64,000 nt of DNA from Globodera rostochiensis (Eukaryota; Nematoda; Chromadorea; Rhabditida; Heteroderidae). Positions 34,053 through 45,235 of the stretch are shown here, one piece after another. Location of the stretch: contig JAEVLN010000005.1 in assembly GCA_018350325.1 (NCBI GenBank), forward strand, positions 2,738,142 through 2,802,141. The letters are read 5' to 3'. The position numbers and the translations under genes were made by a program. Below the pieces are notes generated by a model that saw nothing but the letters and a program-made list of their open reading frames with translations, made no database searches and was not told the origin of the DNA. How positions within the stretch are numbered: position 1 is the first letter of the stretch; every line of letters starts with the position of its first letter.

Positions 34053-35333
34053 GCTTTGCTCCCGGACATTTTTGATTGCTCCATCAGTTTCAGCACCTAA
34101 AAGCTTATTAAAGTGGTTATAAGTGATCTTGGCTCTTCCGTATGATCCATATTTACCTAGTTTTTTTTGTCGAAAAAATTTGCCGCAATTGTGCCACAAC
34201 TTACACAACCGCCGTCCGTCTGGTTTGGATCCGGCCCCTCATAGCCGGGCGTCGAGTCGTTGTTCTGAATCAGTTTGAATGCTTAATGATGCGCTTTTGT
34301 CAGCATATCAAATGCCAAAATCCGATTGGGTTCATTTGATGCCATGCTTTTTGGCATGCTTCTTAACCTGCTGAACGGTCGATGCTTCCATTCCTTCCGC
34401 TTTAACCGCCGCCGTTTCCTGCTCAAACTGAAGCTGTGCGCCCCCATCACCGCCACTATTAGTAATCGGCGGATTGTTATTGCCTAACAATTGGTCACTA
34501 CGGCTCTCGATTTTGATGGCTTTGCCAAATCGATTGCTGCTGCTGTTCTTGTTTACGTTTGGCGGCAAATTCCATCTCTCCCATTTTCAAAAAATATATT
34601 AACTTTTCAAGTTTCAAAGAAATGATGTTTCTGGGGTGTTTCGGGGACGTATTTCGCGAACAAGTATGGAACGATCAAATTTTTTCATGTTTTTCAAAAC
34701 CGCCGAATTTTTATTAAATAAATAAAATATTTTATTATTAATTATTTTTACTTCACTTATTACAAAATGCACGAATTGAATTGAATAATGAGCGAGAATC
34801 AAATATTTTGTGGGCCATTCAAAAACTTCCGCCGATGTGTTGTAAACCGCTCAGCAGCAGAGATTTCCACACAAAAAAAACGCAAAATGTGAACGAACGA
34901 ATGCTTATATATTGACTGATTTTAAGACGGGGGGGGGGGGGGGGAACAGCACAAAAATCACCGAATTGCGAGCTGTACACATACAAAAAAAAAATAGTGT
35001 ACTCACACACACCATGTTTTATGGAGAGAAAAAGGGATGAACAATTTCAGCAGATGGGCTGCACCCAAACATATGTTTAATTTACAATAAAAATAACGCT
35101 GGAGGGGCACAAACAATGGAACAATAAAAGCGAATCGCGCGGCACACATTTTAGTGATTAAGAGAGAGCTGTGTTGGGATCAGAAAACTTCGAACAAAAT
35201 TGATCAAAAATATCGTCGTCCATATGTTGTTGGTGTGGGGGGGGGGGGTAGGGCACACATTTCGGCTAAACCCGTTTTTCGATTTTTTCTGTTTTTTTGT
35301 TTGTTGTTTTCTTAGAGGGGCTTTTTTGTCGTG
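34053..35333. other. No gene firmly supported
   Basis: A minus-strand open stretch at 34568-34332 (KIESRSDQLLGNNNPP to QQVKKHAKKHGIK, stop) may be part of an exon, but it lacks an ATG and a clear acceptor; the overlapping frame starts MGEMEFAAKRKQEQQQQ. Otherwise AT-rich, with poly-G tracts near 34930 and 35240. Confidence 0.4.
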
Positions 35334-38300
35334 TCAGGGCACTTTATGCTCATCTTGCGGTTTGTGCTCAAACTCGTAGTCCACGTGCAGAAAGGCGCGC
35401 TCAACGTCTGAAATTTTACAAAAATTTTTTTTGACATTTTTTGGGCTTGTTCATCTCCTGCCTCCACCCCCAACCCGCCAAGGCCGTACAGCTCCCGAAA
35501 ATTAACAATTTTAAGGGAAAAATTAACAACAAAAAAAAATCGGTGTCCTCTCCCGCGAAATCCAAGGCTGAGCTACGGCACTGAACGCAACCAACCCACT
35601 CAACCAAAATCAAGAAAATGCCAATATTTTTGGACCCAAAAAACTATTCAAAAATTGTTGCGGCGCACTTTTCGGCACCTCTGAACCTCCCAAACGCCGA
35701 AAAAAAAACCTGGCAAAGATTCGATGGAATTTTGCAACGATTCCGCAATGTCATGTGCCTCTTTCAGGCGCATGTCAACGTCAAGTCCAATGTGTACTTC
35801 CACCAAAAAACGGAGACCAAAATGGTAGACGAACACGGTGTCGATGAATTTGATGCGCTTATCGTGATCAATACAAACCTACAATTTTCGGGGTAGGGAA
35901 TTGGCAATGCATTTCATGAAGCAACCTCCCAACTTACTTTAATGATCCTGTTGATGAACGCCGGCTTGGCAGACCGTCCGCTCAACATGATCAGATGCTC
36001 TTTGCCAGTACGATACCAGGTTATTGCGATGTATCTAAAAAGTAACGACCTTAAAGATAACAATTTTTCAATACTTCTGAATTAGAAGCCCTAAACCCCG
36101 AGGGTGAAAATTTTTTCAAAAATTGTAAATTTTCAAACATTTAATGCCCCTCCTCAGAATGAGGAGGGCTCTCTGAATGGGTTGGTAAATTATAAATGCG
36201 TTTGTGGGTCCGTAATTTTCAAAAAAAATTTTGAAAAAATGTACAATGAGACAAGAATGGCCCCGATAGGGTCCAAGTACAGCCAGAACTTCTGGGCTCC
36301 GAACGCGCACAACAGCGCGACTGAATTGGACAGGCAATCGTTGCGGTGGTCTTGGGCCAACACGCGCGTGGACGAACTGTCTTTCTGTCTGAAATTATTC
36401 GAAAGATTCATTAAAATTTGTCTGAAATTATTCGAAAGATTCATTGAAATTTGTCTGAAATTATTCGAAAGATTCATTGAAATTTGTCTGAAATTATTCG
36501 AAAGATTCATTGAAATTTGTCTGAAATTATTCGAAAGATTCATTGAAATTTGTCTGATATTCGAAAGATTCATTGAAATTTGTCTGAAATTATTCGAAAG
36601 ATTCATTGAAATTTGTCTGAAATTATTCGAAAGATTCATTGAAATTTTGGTGTAAAAAAAGTCCGACATTTTTATTGGTTTGTGCGTAAAATTTGAATCA
36701 ATCAATTCGAACTGATATTTTATGACAATTGTAAAAATCCGAAACCCTCAAAATATGCAAAAAAGGAATCCTTGGGCCTCGGAAATTTTTTTAATAATTT
36801 TAAATGCACGTTTTCCGGCGTAAAACACAAATCCGAGCTCGGATTTTGCGAATGTTGAACCACAGACCCAAATTTAAATATTTACTCCCCCAATTTCAAA
36901 AAAACATTTTAGATAGATGTTAAAAAAATGCAAAATTCGAATTCGGGGTCTGACATATACAAAATCCGAGCTCGTATTCGTGTTCTACACATATTTTTAC
37001 CCTAAAAAACATGCATTCAAATTTTTTTAAAAATTTCCACCGAACCGTAATTCCCGAGGATTTTCAAAAAAACTCAAAAAAAAAAAAAACCTTCGACAAA
37101 GCAGGAACAGAATCAATTTGACCACCACCGTGGCGACCATGATTGCAATGGTGGGCCAATCGACCCGGGGATTGATTCGCTCACTGATCACCGCCTCCAA
37201 ACTTTGCACAATCATTTGCACACTCGCCACCGCCATGATCACACTGACAATCACCTGAATTTTTTGAGAATTGTTTTTTTGGGATTTATAAAAAAAATCG
37301 TAAAAATTTTTTTTGGTTGCGTGTGCCTAAAAAACACGCACCAATGCCACGGGTTCAAGGCGTGTTCGGCCGACCGGGTACAGGTACGGGTCGTGCTTTC
37401 TGATCGCCCGGCCGGTCAACCAAATGACAAAGCCGGATGTGATGTCAACGCATGAGTCGACCTGAATCTTTTTCAAATTTCAAATACTTTTTATATACTT
37501 TTGCAGTTTTTAAACATTTTTTTTTTGAGGTGGGAGGCAACCCCGTGTTCCGCATTTTGTGGTGGTGAAGAAGTGCGGTCCCGACAATAAGTCGTTAAAA
37601 GATACAAAATGCATTTAAGTGCAACAACGGAAAAGCAACGATTTGAGCAATTTTGTTGCAGAAATCGATTTTCAAAAAAAAAATAATTTTCTGAAATTGT
37701 TCGAATTGGGTTTCGGGGCTCGGAATTGGCAAAATCTGGGCTCGAATTCGTGTTCTACGCATATTTTACCCAAGAAAAAATTTTTTTACGGGGCCGCATT
37801 TTCACCACCAATTGCCAAATGTTGGCATTAAAAAAGTCCGGCATCTACCGGATTGTTGTTTTCTGTGCCGAATTTTGGTTCTTTTCGGTTATGTGTCAAC
37901 AAAAAAAATAAAATTTTTTTTTTCAAAGTTAATAAAAGGTGGTTCTAAGGTTTTCGGGATCGTAGTGTCCGAATCTGACTTCCATTTCAGCAAATTTCAA
38001 ACCTTGAACACGAATTCGAACAATTTTTCGAAAAAATTTTTAAAATTTCATTGACATTTCGACTATAATAGCAAAATGCGAAAAAAATTCTTTTATGTGA
38101 ATTGGTCGAATTCATGTCCGGGGTTCAAAATAGATTGAAAAGGAGGTCGGATTCGTATTCTAAGACCCCGAAAACCCTTAAAAACACCTTTTTGCTGTCT
38201 ACATAATTTTTTTTTTTTGTTGACACATAACCGAAAAGAACCCCGATTTTTTACAGAGGGTATAAGTCATAAACGACCAAACGCAACTGCAAAAGTAAAA

Positions 38301-40081
38301 ACGAATTCCCCCGCGGCGATTTTTTCGCCATTTTCTTCTCGTTTACCAGCGACGAAATGATGGACAGCGAGCCGGACATAACCGACGCGGCCGCCTTGGC
38401 CAAAGTCAGTGCCAAATTGACGAGCAGCGAAAGGAGTGCAAGGCGACGCGATGCGCGCGCCTGCAGCGTTTTGCTTGACGTGCTCTCGGTTGTCGTCGAC
38501 ATTGCTGATGGCCTACGACGTGCAATGTGGCGTAAACTGAAGCAAACCAAAAAAAAAATATTGGAAAAAATTTTAAAAAAATGAATCAAAAAAACTGTTT
38601 ATTGTCCACTAAAAAGTTTTGCCTTTAAGCTAAAAAAACTAAGCGATTGGACAACAAACGCTACAAAAGTTGGCAATTTCAGAAATGTTAAAACTTCGTT
38701 GAGGTTTTCTGACATTTCACTTTTTTGAAGTTTGTTCGTTTCCAATTGCCTTAGTTTTTTCAGAGTGTGCACTAACTGCACATAAAACAAATAATTTAAA
38801 AAACTGCGCACGCCGTAATTTTTTCTAAAATTTCTATATTTTGAAAATGCTCAAAAATTGTTTTTTTGGCAAAATGTAATGACAAAATTTTAAATTCTAA
38901 TTATGCGAAAAAACATTTAACAGAACACTTTTATTAAATTTTCTCGCACCAGAGAGGATTTTCCAGGTTTTATAAAATCGCTTGGACTATCCGGGCCGTA
39001 AAGGTCCGAGCTCTACTCAATACGAATACCAGAATATATATTTATGCATTTTTCACGGTACTCAAATGGATTTCGGCACCAGTAGTCCGCCCAAATTCTC
39101 TCAGACCTTTCAGCGGAACGGAAGATCCGAACTTTTGGCATTGCCATTGTGCCGTTCCCGACACTTTTGATGGCCAAAATGGGCGTCGGCTCCAACAGTC
39201 TGCTCACTGTGGAGTCGTCAAATTCGTCCGCCGATTCCCCACCGCCGCCGCCATTCTCGACCAAATGGACGGCATCAATGCTGGCAAAATTCTGTGAGTC
39301 CGCACTGAGATTTCGGCGCATTTCAATGGAGTTCGGCGAGTTCAGACGACGCTGTTGAGAAGTCTGGAAGATTTAGAAAAACATTACGGGAATTATTGCG
39401 AAAGCTTTTAGGGCTTATGCCCTGAGGCAGTTTTTTAATAAAAAATCGATTTGTCGGGAATTATTGCGAAAGCTTTTAGGGCTTATGCCCTGAGGCAGTT
39501 TTTTTAATAAAAAATCGATTTGTCGGGAATTATTGCGAAAGCTTTTAGGGCTTATGCCCTGAGGCAGTTTTTTAATAAAAATCGATTTGTCGGGAATTAT
39601 TGCGAAAGCTTTTAGCCTTAGGTATGCCCTAAGACAGTATTTATAAAAATCGATTTGTAGGGAATTATTGCGAAAACTTTTAGGCTTATGCCCTGAAGGC
39701 AGAATTTATAAAAATCGATTTGTTTCCCAAAGAGGCGCAGAACGTTGTTCCGGACGGAACCTGAATCTGCTTGCTGTCCTGCTCGAAGTTCTCCACCAGA
39801 CTGCTCTGTTTCCGATAGAATTTGTCAACCCGACGTCGTTTCGTGCCATAGATGAATGACCGCCTCCCAATCGTCAGGGCACATTTTGGTGACCCACCGG
39901 GTGGCACTTTGTTGGGCGAGTCGGGCGAATGCCGTCCTCCTCCGGTCGACGCTGACGACGTGTCGTTGCTGCAGCTATTTCTGCTGCTGTTGGCACTGTT
40001 GTTGTTGTTGGTGTTCGTGTCGCTAGTATTGTGCCCATTTTGGAGCAACTCCGTGCAAATTTTGTCGTCACAATGCGTCAT
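35334..40081 (-). CDS. Cation diffusion facilitator, Mn-CDF-like, about 517 aa, 9 exons
   Basis: Minus-strand exons 40081-39761, 39363-39057, 38504 or 38536-38347, 37461-37342, 37254-37091, 36388-36245, 36034-35938, 35878-35710, 35407-35334. All junctions agree in phase except the second to third, where only the weak acceptor at 38505 fits; an extra exon may be missing. The N-terminus is Ser/Asn-rich and carries VDKFYRKQSSLVENFEQD, like the linker of plant MTP8-11 proteins. TM1 is LALLSLLVNLALTLAKAAAS; TM2 has VDSCVDITSG; then YPVGRTRLEPVA, IMAVASVQMIVQSLEAVI, TIAIMVATVVVKLILFLLC; TM5 starts AQDHRNDCLSNSVAL; the cytosolic domain has IDTVFVYHFG and FLVEVHI, ending VERAFLHVDYEFEH. DxxxD in both TM2 (DSCVD) and TM5 (DHRND), instead of HxxxD, is the Mn-type signature. 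Predicted antiporter of Mn2+ (or Fe2+) in an internal membrane. Introns hold a 68-bp array, a MITE and a 33-bp array. Confidence 0.88.
36388..36648. repeat. 33-bp minisatellite carrying copies of a splice acceptor
   Basis: Eight units of tctgaaattattcgaaagat plus tcattgaaatttg. On the minus strand each unit contains aataatttcag followed by aca, and the last unit directly supplies the real acceptor of the CDF exon starting at 36388. One unit is 3 bp shorter. Open frames through it on both strands are artefacts of the 33-bp period. Confidence 0.9.
37877..38242. mobile_element. MITE-like element, 366 bp, in a CDF intron
   Basis: Inverted ends ggttcttttcggttatgtgt and acacataaccgaaaagaacc are exact complements and extend through caac and a poly-A/T run. 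The flanks ccgaatttt and ccgatttt differ by one base, a possible 8-9 bp target duplication. The interior (gtgtccgaatctgacttcc, cacgaattcgaac, ggtcggattcg) is homologous to the 343-bp element at 26747-27089 although the ends differ. No coding capacity. Confidence 0.78.
39388..39724. repeat. 68-bp tandem array in CDF intron 1
   Basis: Five units beginning gggaattattgcgaaagctt and containing agggcttatgccct, a small palindrome, then an A/T run and atcgatttgtc. Later units carry small indels. Lies between CDF exons 1 and 2. Confidence 0.9.
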
Positions 40082-41174
40082 TTTGTTGTCGTCGTTGTCG
40101 TCACGAGCCAACTTTGGGCCCACAAAATTACCCAAGTTTAGGCACTAAGTGTTTAAATTTGAGAATAATGTGCCTGAAATAGGGAGGGTGGGGAGCAATT
40201 GCAGATCTGGCACAGCATTGATTTCAGTGCCAACAAATTTTGAAGGCAAAAAGGCACCAAAAATCGGTGGGTTTCTCAGAGTTTTTCATTTTTCCGAGGT
40301 TTTACACTGATCAATTAAACTATCTATGGCTTGCTAATAGCTTTTAATGACTTGAAGCTTTCGATTGGTTCCGTGAAAAGTGTAAGTTCCGAGTCGGTTT
40401 TTGGCAAAGTCTCTCTTTTGGTCTTTGGTCGTCGTTAGCTTTCCCCTCAAGGGCTCCCTCAATCGATCGATGCTAGGCGCTTATTCATTAGAACAAAAAA
40501 TATTTTAGCAATAAAAATTCAAGGCAAAACAGCTGTAAACTGGACACAGTGAGTGAAACAATTTTTTGCCAAACATTTTCAGAAAAATATGAGCAAAATG
40601 TACCAAAATAAAATGAATAAAAAATATATTTTTAAATTAAATTAAATATTTAAAATTTAATTCGAGATGAGATTGAGATTATTTGGAGGAATGGAGAAAT
40701 GGGCGACCAAAGAATAAACAAAAGTAATGAAAACAGAGGCAAAAAGGTCGCCCGGCGGGCGACGAGTAACACATTTTCCTAATCAATAAATAAGAGAAAA
40801 TGTGAGCATTATAGCATTTAATTGGTGCCCATTAGCCTATCTAATTTGTCGTAGGGCGAAAAACATTTAAAAATTATTTAAATGTTTTTTGATTAAATAC
40901 ATAAAATCAACCAATTTTAATCAGGGATTGTATCGAAAATTTTTCAATATCAGTGTACATTGGAACATCAGATTTTAGGGCCAAAAAACAGTAAATTTTT
41001 TAAAATGTTTCAAAATATAGTAACTATTTATTTTTTTTGCATGAAATGTGTGTTTTTTTTAATCATATTTTTCTCCACCAACAATTTTTCTCAACAATTC
41101 GGGGTTGGAAGTTGCTCCCATGGATTTTGAAAATTTTGCCGGTTTTCGATTTTTAAAAAATGTAATTTTTTTGC

Positions 41175-41270
41175 GAATTCTGCTTAGTATGGGGTGGGGG
41201 GGGGGTCGGCGGTGCCGATAGGCGCCGTCGAGAAAATTTTTTGATTTTCGACTCGATTTGTTAAGAAAAT
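41175..41270. repeat. Dispersed poly-G / GGCGCC repeat, copy 2
   Basis: gaattctgctta, G-rich run, gtcggcggtgccgataggcg, ccgtcgagaaaattttttga, cgatttgttaag: same order of blocks as 4776-4900. Confidence 0.65.
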
Positions 41271-41878
41271 TGGTCCAAAAATTACGAATTATCCTGAAAA
41301 TCAGTTCAAAATCAGTACGCCGAGCTGAAATCAGTACATTTTTGATAAATAAGTACAGATACGATCACTGATTTTAATGGGCTGTGCTGGCCGCCGCAGT
41401 TTCTAATAAATTTATAAATTTTCAAACAAAAAAAGAATAAACAAACAAAAGTAGTGAATCGCGCTGTCTGATACATATTTATTTGCGGGACTTTTATGTA
41501 TACCAAAAAAATTATGCTATAAATTTTACTTCTTTTTTTTCTTGTAAAAGAAAAATGGGGGGTTTTTACCAAAGGACAAAAAAAAAATGGTTAAAAAGCA
41601 AAGGCTGTTTTGTTTGCTTAAGTACACATCATTTTGTTCATCATCATTCGTCTTCTTTAAGCGATTGTTGCTTAGAAGCGATGATCATATCTTAGCAAAA
41701 AGGCTGCTGACGACGCTATTTCTGTTCCGCTTTTAATGGAATTTTCCAAAATTAGAATAAAAAAATGATTGTGTACTATTTGCTGAAAGAAAAAAGCAGC
41801 AAAACATTATTTTGTTCATCCAAAATGGAACAATGTACATATTGTATATGTATCATCTCCATCTCCTCCCGCTGTTTT

Positions 41879-42175
41879 AACATTGGAAAAACCGAAATAA
41901 GAAAAAAACATAAATTGAAATGATCGGATAAATTATAAATCGTCCAAATATTTGATTAAGGTGTTTACCCGCCGTGTTAACATTGGAAAAATAGAAATAA
42001 GGAAAAAACATAAATTGAAAATGATCGGAAAATTATAAATCGTCCTAATATTTGATTAAGGTGTTTACCCGCCGTGTTAACATTGGAAAAATAGAAATAA
42101 GGAAAAAACATAAACTGAAAATGATCGGATCAATTAAAAATCGTCCAAACATTTGATTGAAGTGTTTATATTGAT
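41879..42175. repeat. About 100-bp tandem repeat, three copies
   Basis: Units begin cattggaaaaatagaaataa and end ggtgtttacccgccgtgtta. The third copy is diverged at its end (ttgaagtgtttatattga). Confidence 0.85.
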
Positions 42176-43269
42176 GATGACAGTTGTGAGAGGATTTACT
42201 AGAATTAAATTTAATTATTTTGACATATTTTTAGCAGCCATTTCCCCCATTTTTAATAGCACATATTTTTGAGTTAGGGTTTAGCCAGGGTTCCCATATC
42301 TGCGGATTTTTCCTCATTATGTGGTTTTTGGAAAGGCCAATGATTTTTTGAAATGCGGATTTGCGTGGTTTTTTTGGGAAAAATGACCAATAAGCATTTT
42401 TCTTAACAAATATCGTTAAAATCTTCAAAAAAATGACCTTATTTTTAAAATTTTGGTTGCAAATCTCTTAACATCAAAAATTCAAAATTTTCTCGGTTTT
42501 TCCAAATTATTTTTTGAAAAAATTGCGCGCAAAAAATAGATATAAATCGCTAGCTAATTTTTTAGAGGTTAATGCTCCGCGGATTTTAAAAATTTTGAGA
42601 TCGGAACCCTGGTGGATTTTTAACAATTTTTATTATGAGCATAAGAATGCGTGGTGTTCGGCAAGTTGTGAAAGTGAATTTAAAATTACCATTCAAAAAT
42701 GGGATATGAATGGACGGGAAAACTGGATTTTTTTTTTTTTGCGATAAAAGCGCCGCCGGGGGCAATAAAATTTTTGATTTTCAATTTTGGGGACGCGCAA
42801 TTTCTTCCGCCAAATTGTGTCAAAAATATGCGCTAATGGATTGAATATATTCAACAAACAATCACCACAGCATTTATGGTCGTCGCGTCCATTGTCAGCA
42901 GATTGAAGACGAAACTTTCGGGGGGTGGGGGGGGGGGACGAAAATCGCGTTAATTGCTGCTGCTGATGTGCAAAAGAAAAGTGATGGCGGCGGGCGGGTA
43001 GATAAAAAGTGTCAGTCAGCAGATTATGGGGGGGGGGGGACACCCCCCGGGGGGACGGACCATCGGCCACCGCCGGCGAGCGAACTTCTGCTGCTGCTGC
43101 TGCTGCACAATCAATCGCGCCGCCAGCCATCCTTGACGGGCCGAGCCACCAAAATTCACAGACGACGAACACAACTCCCCCCCCAGGGGGAAAGCGCGTA
43201 CAACTACACTCTCTTTGAGAGGACGAATACACAAATGTGCACGCACATTGTCGTCGTTGACTGGCACCA

Positions 43270-43570
43270 GCGGGCAGACAGACAGAAGAAAGAGTAGGGA
43301 AAGAAGAAGAGAAGTAGAGAGAGAGGAAGAAATAGTAGGGAAGACTAGAGAAAAGGAAAGAGAGATTTTATAGAGAGAAGAGAAGTAGAAAAAGAACAGA
43401 GAGAGAAATAGTACGGAAGACATATATAGAGAAAGAAAGAGAGTTAGGGAAAGGAAGAGAAAAGAGAAATAGTAGGGACATATGTATAGAGAAAGAGAGT
43501 TAGGGAAAGAAGAAAAAAAGAGAAATAGTAAAAATATAAAGAGAAAAAAGATTGAGTTGCCCGTTTTGAT
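43270..43570. repeat. Polypurine (GA-rich) simple-sequence tract
   Basis: About 300 bp in which the top strand is almost only A and G (agaaagagagttagggaaag and relatives). It gives a false Ser/Leu/Phe-rich ORF on the minus strand. Confidence 0.85.
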
Positions 43571-45235
43571 AACCCAAAGGTTTCAAAAAAAGAGAGAGAT
43601 GTTGACAAGAAATTTTAAAAATATATTAATTCATTGAATTTTTTGTTGTGGAATTTTTTTAGGTGCAAAAAAATTGCTCAAAAAAAAATTCAAAAATTTT
43701 TCGAAAAGATTCAGAATATACGCAACAACAAAAAACAGGTAAAAGCCTAAACATCCAGGCCGTGCCACACTGATTAAGGCAGTCATTGGCATTATTTAAA
43801 AAAAAAGTCGTTTTTAAAATACAAAAAATTCTGTTGTCGGTCGGTGGTCGCTATTCGATTGTTCCCCCGAGCGATGGAACCGCCGCTTTACCCAATTCAA
43901 TTCCATTATTAATCTTATCATACACAAATCACTCGTCGCCCCCCCCTTTTCTGTTCAACAACTCCCCCTCCCCCCCTTATCTGTGGACGTTTTAATAGAC
44001 TTAAAATTGAAATGTTTTTAAATTAGGTATTTAATAAAGATTGCTAAGGCAATTAAAGCAGAAACGGGGCGGGGCCCCGTCGCTCGGTCCGAGTTTCGAA
44101 ATTCGAATGGCGCCCGAAGGAAAACAAACTGGCTACAAACCGACAACCAAACCCTACATATAATTGAGTGTTGTGGCACATTGAGGTAGAAGCCATCTTC
44201 AAAATGGCTAATAAATGATTGGGGATGTGACCGAATGCAAAAAAAGGTCTGGAAAATTTTGAAAATATTTATTGCAAATAATTAAAACTATTAAAATTAT
44301 TCCACTTTTCTTTAATATGTTTAATTCTGGAAAACAGACGGGGTTTAAACCACATATTTATATTTTAAAAAAATCCAACTTTCGGCGGACCAGAGCTGGT
44401 CGCCGACGACCGCAAAAATGTCATGTCCGGAAATCGAAATCCGGGGCCACAAACTGTTTCGAAATCAGAATTCCGTTTACGGATTTTGAAATTTGGGACG
44501 CTATTTTAAATTTGTTTTCATTTTTTTTATTAACATAATAATTTATGAATATGTACCAAACGGCTCCAGCCATTTTTGAACCGTTCGAAAGCTTACAATG
44601 TGCAAACACTATCGGCAAGCAAACGCTAAGCGATTGGACAAATGCCCAAAAAGTTATGGCCGCTAAAACGGCTGACAAAATGAATCCGCCTATTGGCACC
44701 GCTCACATTTCTAAAAGCTTCTAAAAACAGCACCGGCCCGGCGGCGCCGATAGGTGCCGCCCGGAAGAAAATTGGGTAAAATTCTGCAGTTTTTGGATCA
44801 ATTTCCTTAACCCCTGGGGGCCATAATATCCGATCGATCTGAACAATGGACAATCCCCCCGGGGGGCATATATGCGATCGACCTTAACAATTTGGACGAC
44901 TCGACGCCCTTTTTGTATCAGTTTTTAACAACGCGCGTTCGTTTTCGTTTGTTCGTCGTACACACACACATTCGTCACATTTCACCAATCAACATTATTT
45001 TTTAAACAATCAATTTTGCTGTTTTCTGTTATTATGACTGTGATTGGAGAGGACGGTTGGGGAAAGCAAATGTGATGATGTTGAAATGAATGAATGGTTT
45101 TGGTGGTCTCGCATTTTTGGAAGAGATTCTGCGCGAACGAATGGGCGCCAAAGGTGCAGGCGTGCATGCGGGCGTGCGTGCGCGTCTGCATTTGCGCGCC
45201 ATCCTCCTCCTTCCCGCCGCCGCCGCCGCATTTCT

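Larger units (their letters stand above)
40082..45235. other. About 5 kb without a supportable gene
   Basis: AT-rich with: the poly-G/GGCGCC dispersed repeat at about 41175-41270; a tandem array at 41879-42175; a GC-rich patch 42880-43260 with G runs and (CTG)n near 43088; an A/G-only stretch about 43270-43570; another GGCGCC motif at 44735; a minus-strand open stretch 44853-44421 (GGFILSAVLAAITFWAFV) that is hydrophobic but has no convincing splice partners. The upstream region of the CDF gene occupies about 40082-40500; no clear promoter element. Confidence 0.45.

Noticed and set aside
34332..34568. Possible exon ending QQVKKHAKKHGIK
   Set aside because: No ATG in frame and no convincing acceptor or phase match to the exons at 33312-33690; left as a note only.
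36104..36705. 171-183 aa frames with FERFIEICLKL or RQISMNLSNNF repeats
   Set aside because: Produced by the 33-bp intronic array; the conserved CDF exon lies in part of the minus-strand frame but the repeat part is intron.
40117..40140. aattacccaagttt, 14 bases identical to part of nematode SL1
   Set aside because: Too short; no Sm site, donor or snRNA-like fold follows.
43016..43423. Minus-strand Ser/Leu/Phe-rich 135-aa frame resembling a signal peptide
   Set aside because: It is the complement of a polypurine tract and has no splice or codon support.
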